From Kiritimatiellales bacterium (GTDB lineage: Bacteria > Verrucomicrobiota > Kiritimatiellia > Kiritimatiellales > Pontiellaceae), in contig JABDQT010000160.1 in assembly GCA_013042165.1 (NCBI GenBank), positions 1-8,894 of the forward strand: DNA of 8,894 bases, written 5' to 3'. The position numbers and the translations under genes were made by a program. This document shows, piece by piece, positions 5,526-8,894 of this stretch. The notes beneath the pieces were generated by a model. The model saw only the letters and a list, made by a program, of their open reading frames with translations, had not been told where the DNA came from and did not search any database. Position 1 is the stretch's first letter. Each line of letters starts with the position of its first letter.

Positions 5526-5584
5526 TCGAACCCGCGACTTCCTGAACCACAATCAGGCGCTCTAACCAACTGAGCTACAATCAC
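5508..5584 (-). tRNA. tRNA-His (GTG)
   Basis: The minus strand folds as a tRNA: acceptor GTGATTG, TA, D-stem GCTC/GAGC with AGTTGGTTA loop, anticodon arm CCTGA-TTGTGGT-TCAGG (anticodon GTG at 5548-5550), T-arm GCGGG-TTCGAGT-CCCGT, acceptor 3' strand CTTTCAC, C73 and an encoded CCA (5508-5510). A G at 5585 would be the G-1 typical of tRNA-His, opposite C73. Oddity: the acceptor stem has two adjacent T/T mismatches (positions 5-68 and 6-67), because GTGATTG faces CTTTCAC instead of CAATCAC. All other stems are intact. It charges histidine for CAC/CAU codons. Two terminator copies lie downstream. Confidence 0.92.
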
Positions 5585-5716
5585 CAACCTAAGAGGACGC
5601 AAAAGATATCGTTACCCGCCGGAAAATCAACCGTTTTTCAATAGAAATTGATTCCCCTGCGCACGGTTCGTTTTTTGGCCCTTCATTTGATGGCGGCAAG
5701 GCGTTACTCTTTCGGC

Positions 5717-6823
5717 ATGAAATCAGCACAGCGCATTCTTCTGATTGCAGGCATGCTGCTCGGCCTGCCGCTTGCGGGCGTTTGGCTGTCCGGGCAAGGG
5801 TTGTCTGCCTATCTCCAGTTTCCGCCGCGCACACAGTATGTCGCGCACGCCCCGTTTTCCTGGCCGGTCTTCGTTGTTCTCGCGCTGTTGATTCTGGGAA
5901 TAACGCTACCCTTTCTTATTCGGATTGCCCGTTCAGTCCTTCCGAGGTCCCGGACCTCGGCTACATGGACTGCCACAAACCGTGTGGCCGAGATCCAAGA
6001 TCTCGGTTTCCCCTGGTGGGGCTGGCTGGCGCTGGCGCTGGGCGGTCACTGCTGGATTCTGGCGTGGTCGCGGCAGGCGTGGTTCGAGCCGTACCAGCTC
6101 TACACCTTCACGCCGCAGTGGCTGTGCTACATCGTCACCCTTAATGCACTGACCTGGCGGCGCAGCGGCCGTTGCCTGTTGACGCACAACACAAAGTTTC
6201 TCCTGTGGCTTTTTCCGGTGAGCGCGGTCTTCTGGTGGTTTTTCGAATATCTCAACCGCTTTGTGCAAAACTGGTATTATATCGCCTGCGAAGATTTCAC
6301 TCCCCTGCAATATGCTGCGGCGGCCACCCTCTCCTTCTCCACCGTCCTGCCTGCCGTGCTTTCAACCGAAGAGTGGCTGGCTTCGTATCCGCGCAGCAGC
6401 GCGGGCCTGCATCGGTTTATCCCGATTCGAATCAGCAAACCAAAACAGCTGGCCCGGGTGCTGCTGGCCTTGTCCGCGGCCGGGCTCTTCTTTATCGGCT
6501 GGTTTCCTGATCAGCTATTCCCGCTGCTGTGGGTTGCCCCGCTCCTGCTGCTGATGGCATTCAATACGTTGCGCGGCGGTTCCTTCTTTCCGGAAATACA
6601 AACCGGCGACTGGCGGCGCGTTTACCGCTTCTGTCTGGCGGCCCTGATCTGCGGGTTCTTCTGGGAACTCTGGAACTGGCACAGCCTCGCCAAGTGGGTC
6701 TATTCAGTTCCATACGTCGCTCGCTTTCATCTTTTTGAAATGCCGATCCTCGGCTACAGCGGCTATCTGCCGTTTGGCCTCGAGTGCGCGGTCGTGGCGG
6801 AGCTGGTCCGAAGACGCCTCTAA
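5717..6823 (+). CDS. Polytopic membrane protein of unknown function
   Basis: This encodes 368 residues from ATG 5717. In-frame alternatives upstream are an ATG at 5690 and a TTG at 5648. None has a clear ribosome site, and 5717 gives the usual short basic lead into the first helix (MKSAQRILLIAGMLLGLPLA). About ten hydrophobic segments are visible, at roughly 6-25, 49-69, 99-117, 132-147, 160-177, 198-217, 245-263, 267-283, 303-320 and 338-362. The protein is rich in Trp and aromatic residues, with striking motifs FEYLNRFVQNWYY (about 177-188), FFWELWNWHSLAKWVYSVPY (about 315-333) and FEMPILGYSGYLPFGLEC (about 340-357). These conserved-looking polar/aromatic clusters within membrane segments suggest a substrate or cofactor site, but I cannot name the family. 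It may be monocistronic; the next gene has its own promoter. Confidence 0.8.
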   Translation: MKSAQRILLIAGMLLGLPLAGVWLSGQGLSAYLQFPPRTQYVAHAPFSWPVFVVLALLILGITLPFLIRIARSVLPRSRTSATWTATNRVAEIQDLGFPWWGWLALALGGHCWILAWSRQAWFEPYQLYTFTPQWLCYIVTLNALTWRRSGRCLLTHNTKFLLWLFPVSAVFWWFFEYLNRFVQNWYYIACEDFTPLQYAAAATLSFSTVLPAVLSTEEWLASYPRSSAGLHRFIPIRISKPKQLARVLLALSAAGLFFIGWFPDQLFPLLWVAPLLLLMAFNTLRGGSFFPEIQTGDWRRVYRFCLAALICGFFWELWNWHSLAKWVYSVPYVARFHLFEMPILGYSGYLPFGLECAVVAELVRRRL

Positions 6824-6844
6824 CAACAATTATGGCTTCGGTAT

Positions 6845-6856
6845 GACATATATGTC
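6845..6856. promoter_or_regulatory. 12-bp perfect palindrome upstream of the amtB promoter
   Basis: GACATATATGTC is perfectly self-complementary. It lies about 100 bp upstream of the -24/-12 element, the range where enhancer-binding activators of sigma-54 promoters usually bind. It does not match the classical NtrC site (GCAC...GTGC). A nearby CGGC-ATGAC-GCCG (6868-6880) is a second, weaker symmetric element. Regulatory role is inference from position. Confidence 0.35.
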
Positions 6857-6946
6857 GAATATGTTACGGCATGACGCCGCACAGTAAAGAATACCGGCGA
6901 CGCAATCCTCTTAATACAATGCACTTAAAGCATAACGCCTGTTCTC

Positions 6947-6962
6947 TGGCATAACTCGTGCA
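6947..6962 (+). promoter_or_regulatory. Sigma-54 (-24/-12) promoter of amtB-glnK
   Basis: TGGCATAACTCGTGCA fits the consensus TGGCAC-N5-TTGCA with the invariant GG and GC exactly ten bases apart (6948-6949 and 6960-6961). Transcription would begin near 6973, giving a leader of about 90 nt before the amtB ATG. Ammonium channel/PII operons are classic sigma-54 targets under nitrogen limitation, which supports the call. The rest of the 238-bp gap 6824-7061 shows no gene. Confidence 0.7.
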
Positions 6963-7061
6963 GCACCCGAGAGGCTTTATTTGTTGGTTCTGAAAAGCTT
7001 GCCGCGTCTTCACGGCGCGCAGTTGGACGGGATCGAGGATGCAACAAACAGGAGAGAGAGA

Positions 7062-8366
7062 ATGCCAAAATCAAAACTGGCAGCCGTTCTGGCTGCCTTT
7101 GTCGCGCTATTGTGCTCTGCAGGCACGGTGTTCGCGGCGGACGGATCCCCCGAAGTAGATACCGGTACAACGGCGTGGATGTTAACCTCAACCGGTCTCG
7201 TGCTGCTGATGGTTCCCGGCTTGGCCATGTTCTACGGCGGCCTTGTCCGCACCAAGAACGTACTCGGCACCATGATGCACTCCTTCGCCGCTATGGCGAT
7301 TGTCGGGGTCCTCTGGATGGTCTGCGGCTATTCCATGAGCTTCGGTTCGAACGTGCTGGGCGGATGGTTCGGGTGGAACTCCGACTATTTCATGCTCAAG
7401 GGCATCGACACCACCATCATGGATGCGGGCATTCCGGAATATGTCTTCGCCATGTTCCAGGGCAAGTTTGCCATCATCACCCCGGCACTGATCGCCGGCG
7501 CCTTTGCGGAACGCGTCAAGTTTCGCGGCTACTGCATCTTTATCGCGCTCTGGAGCCTGATCATCTACAACCCGCTCTGCCACTGGGTCTGGGCGGAAGA
7601 CGGCTTCCTCTTCCAGAAGGGCGCCATCGACTTTGCCGGCGGCACCGTGATCCATATTTCCGCCGGCGCGGCCGCGCTCGTGGCGGCCCTCTACCTCGGT
7701 GCCCGCCGCGGCTATCCGAAAACCGCCATGCATCCCAACAGTCTCGTCATGACCCTCACCGGTGCGGGCATCCTGTGGGTCGGCTGGTTCGGCTTTAATG
7801 CCGGCTCCTCCGTGAGCAGCGGACTCGCGACCGCGCAGGCGCTGGCCGTCACCCAGATCGCCGCCGCTGCCGGTGCGCTCTCGTGGATGATCCTTGAAGG
7901 CGTTCTCCACAAGAAGGCCACCACCCTCGGTTTTGTCTCCGGGGTACTGGCAGGCCTCGTGGCCATCACACCCGCCGCCGGAGCGGTGCAGCCTTGGGGC
8001 GCACTGGTGCTCGGGCTGGTTTCCTCGGTGCTCTGCTATTTTGCCATCGAGCTGAAGAACAAACTCGGGTACGACGACACGCTCGACGTGTTCGGCATCC
8101 ACGGCGTTGCCGCCCTTTGGGGCGCGATCGGCCTGACCTTCGTACTGCGTCCGGGCACCATCGATGTCAGCATGCTGCATCAGCTTTGGGTGCAGACCGA
8201 AGGCTGCCTTGTCAGTCTCGTCTATTCCGGCGTCATGACGCTCATCCTGCTCATCCTCGTCGAAAAGCTGTTCGGCTTCCGACTCAGCGAAGACGAAGAA
8301 AAGGCCGGCATGGACCACAGCCTGCACTCCGAGCGCGGCTACGGGATGCTGAATCTTAATTCGTAA
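7062..8366 (+). CDS. amtB: Ammonium channel AmtB (Amt/Mep/Rh family)
   Basis: This encodes 434 residues from ATG 7062, chosen because AGGAG (7050-7054) is 7 bp upstream and a signal peptide (MPKSKLAAVLAAFVALLCSA, ending VFA-AD near residue 26) starts there; the longer frame from 6981 lies in the leader. The mature protein has the 11-helix Amt fold and conducts ammonium as NH3/H+ across the inner membrane as a trimer. Landmarks: W177 in CHWVWAEDG, D190-FAGGTVIH198 with the first pore histidine, and DVFGIH347 with the second, giving the twin-His pore. GAFAERVKF (146-154) is the usual family motif. The cytoplasmic C-tail (EKLFGFRLSEDEEKAGMDHS) resembles the tail that contacts PII. It is followed by glnK after a 99-bp gap containing a long hairpin, and preceded by the sigma-54 promoter. 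Confidence 0.97.
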   Translation: MPKSKLAAVLAAFVALLCSAGTVFAADGSPEVDTGTTAWMLTSTGLVLLMVPGLAMFYGGLVRTKNVLGTMMHSFAAMAIVGVLWMVCGYSMSFGSNVLGGWFGWNSDYFMLKGIDTTIMDAGIPEYVFAMFQGKFAIITPALIAGAFAERVKFRGYCIFIALWSLIIYNPLCHWVWAEDGFLFQKGAIDFAGGTVIHISAGAAALVAALYLGARRGYPKTAMHPNSLVMTLTGAGILWVGWFGFNAGSSVSSGLATAQALAVTQIAAAAGALSWMILEGVLHKKATTLGFVSGVLAGLVAITPAAGAVQPWGALVLGLVSSVLCYFAIELKNKLGYDDTLDVFGIHGVAALWGAIGLTFVLRPGTIDVSMLHQLWVQTEGCLVSLVYSGVMTLILLILVEKLFGFRLSEDEEKAGMDHSLHSERGYGMLNLNS

Positions 8367-8372
8367 TCGTCC

Positions 8373-8431
8373 TTCGTCCTCGTCGTCGTACTCGCTTCTT
8401 TTTCGAGGGCGAGAACGAGTTCGAGGACGAG
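8373..8431 (+). repeat. Long imperfect hairpin between amtB and glnK
   Basis: Arms 8373-8395 and 8409-8431 are complementary over 23 positions, with three adjacent mismatches and one isolated mismatch; the loop is TTCTTTTTCGAGG. The left arm is made of near-repeats of CGTCCT/CGTCGT and the right arm of GAGAACGAG/GAGGACGAG, so the strands differ strongly in composition. No T run follows, so it is not an intrinsic terminator. It may tune the amtB:glnK ratio through RNA processing or be a dispersed REP-like element. Confidence 0.7.
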
Positions 8432-8465
8432 GAGGAAGTTGAAAACATATTTTGAGGACAATAAA

Positions 8466-8810
8466 ATGAAACTGATTACCGCAATCATTCAGGAAGACAA
8501 GCTCGACGAAGTGCGCGAAGCGCTCATCGCCGCCGAGATCGGACGCATTACCGTCATCCGTGTCGATGGACACGGCCAGCAGGAAGATACCGAAATCTAC
8601 CGCGGCATTGTCGTGGTGCCCAACCTGATTCCCAAGGTTGAGCTCAAGATCGCTGTCAACGAAGAGTTTGTCGACATCACCGTCGACACCATTCTTCAGG
8701 CGGCACGCCATGGCGCAGACGGCGCGGTCGGCGACGGCAAGATCTTCATCACCCCGCTCGAGGAGTGCATCCGCATCAGCAGCGGTCAGCGTGGCGGTGA
8801 AGCCATCTAG
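8466..8810 (+). CDS. glnK: PII nitrogen-regulatory protein (GlnK-like), atypical T-loop
   Basis: This encodes 114 residues from ATG 8466, with GAGGA (8454-8458) 7 bp upstream; a TTG at 8439 in frame is disfavoured. The PII fold is clear: MKLITAIIQEDKLDEVREAL, GHGQQ (G37, Q39), LIPKVELKI with K57 (equivalent to E. coli K58, 2-oxoglutarate/ATP site), GDGKIFI (ATP-binding B-loop) and a C-terminal IRISSG. PII trimers sense ATP/ADP and 2-oxoglutarate and bind AmtB to close it. Two departures: the T-loop reads TEIYRGIVVVPNLIPK, where the uridylylated Tyr51 of E. coli aligns with Val50 and the loop is one residue shorter; and the B-loop is about three residues longer (HGADGAVGDGK versus TGKIGDGK). 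Control by GlnD uridylylation at Tyr51 is therefore not possible. Linkage to amtB favours the name glnK over glnB. Confidence 0.93.
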   Translation: MKLITAIIQEDKLDEVREALIAAEIGRITVIRVDGHGQQEDTEIYRGIVVVPNLIPKVELKIAVNEEFVDITVDTILQAARHGADGAVGDGKIFITPLEECIRISSGQRGGEAI

Positions 8811-8813
8811 ATG

Positions 8814-8837
8814 CGGTTAACCGTTATCGGTTACCAG
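8814..8837 (+). repeat. Small palindrome/hairpin before the terminator
   Basis: CGGTTAACCG (8814-8823) is a perfect palindrome and GGTTAACCG can also pair with the following CGGTTACC with one bulge. It overlaps the first bases after the glnK stop and precedes the main terminator. It is possibly just part of the 3' untranslated structure. Confidence 0.35.
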
Positions 8838-8840
8838 AGA

Positions 8841-8866
8841 GGGCGGCCCATCGGCCGCCCTTTTTT
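8841..8866 (+). terminator. Intrinsic terminator of amtB-glnK
   Basis: GGGCGGCC (8841-8848) and GGCCGCCC (8853-8860) form a perfect 8-bp GC stem with a four-base CATC loop followed by six T residues. It lies 30 bp past the glnK stop and marks the end of the operon. The remaining 28 bases of the window show nothing recognisable. Confidence 0.95.
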
Positions 8867-8894
8867 GTCTTTGGTTTATCGTAGACGCGACGCC

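Noticed and set aside
5359..5565. 68-codon plus-strand frame ending in SGVKDGTRTRDFLNHNQAL
   Set aside because: It is a translation of the tRNA-His gene and its duplicated 3' end; such tRNA-derived peptides are a common false annotation.
5084..5602. 172-codon minus-strand frame across tRNA and repeats
   Set aside because: It runs through the tRNA, both terminators and the antisense of the lipoprotein gene, so it is not coding.
6892..6920. Sigma-70 promoter with TACAAT for amtB
   Set aside because: TACAAT (6915-6920) is a fair -10, but there is no acceptable -35 at 16-18 bp; the -24/-12 element is much more convincing.
7188..8711. 507-codon open frame antisense to amtB and glnK
   Set aside because: It covers two unmistakable genes on the other strand, spans their operon gap, and its product is low-complexity His/Gly/Asp-rich with no motifs: a GC-driven mirror of the real codons.

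Overview
The window looks like a chromosomal segment of a moderately high-GC Gram-negative bacterium, most plausibly from the PVC superphylum (Kiritimatiellota/Verrucomicrobiota-like). That placement is inference from gene style: an NDK-type protein with two domains, an amtB-glnK pair behind a sigma-54-like promoter, and a predicted outer-membrane lipoprotein. No rRNA or other decisive marker is present.

Region 1 (1 to about 900) differs from the rest. It is visibly AT-rich and holds the end of one ORF plus two small complete ORFs, all on the plus strand. They are separated by two imperfect inverted repeats whose ends resemble AAC...GTT core sites and whose arms carry extra unpaired bases. 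This is the architecture of integron gene cassettes with attC sites. The ORFs are a two-helix membrane peptide and a zinc-ribbon protein with two membrane helices. The integrase would lie to the left, outside the window. The array abuts the terminator of the next gene.

Region 2 (903 to 5038) is housekeeping. A minus-strand pair encodes a double-domain nucleoside-diphosphate-kinase-like protein followed 16 bp later by an aspartate/aromatic aminotransferase with its own terminator. Divergent to it is an RsmB/NOP-type RNA cytosine-C5 methyltransferase, which converges on a small unrecognised gene.

Region 3 (5039 to 6823) holds a 60-aa lipoprotein, a tRNA-His(GTG) on the minus strand, and a 55-bp duplication of the tRNA 3' end plus its terminator 141 bp further downstream. 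A polytopic membrane protein of unknown function follows.

Region 4 (6824 to 8894) is a nitrogen-regulation module: a -24/-12 (sigma-54) promoter, an ammonium channel (AmtB), a long imperfect hairpin, a PII protein (GlnK-like) and a strong intrinsic terminator. PII proteins of this linkage normally plug the AmtB pore in response to ATP/ADP/2-oxoglutarate. This one lacks the usual T-loop tyrosine and has an enlarged B-loop, so its signalling probably differs from the enterobacterial model. I see no clearly new defence or metabolic system. The items most worth following up are the cassette array, the duplicated tRNA 3' end, the atypical PII and the NDK-like protein with one dead domain.
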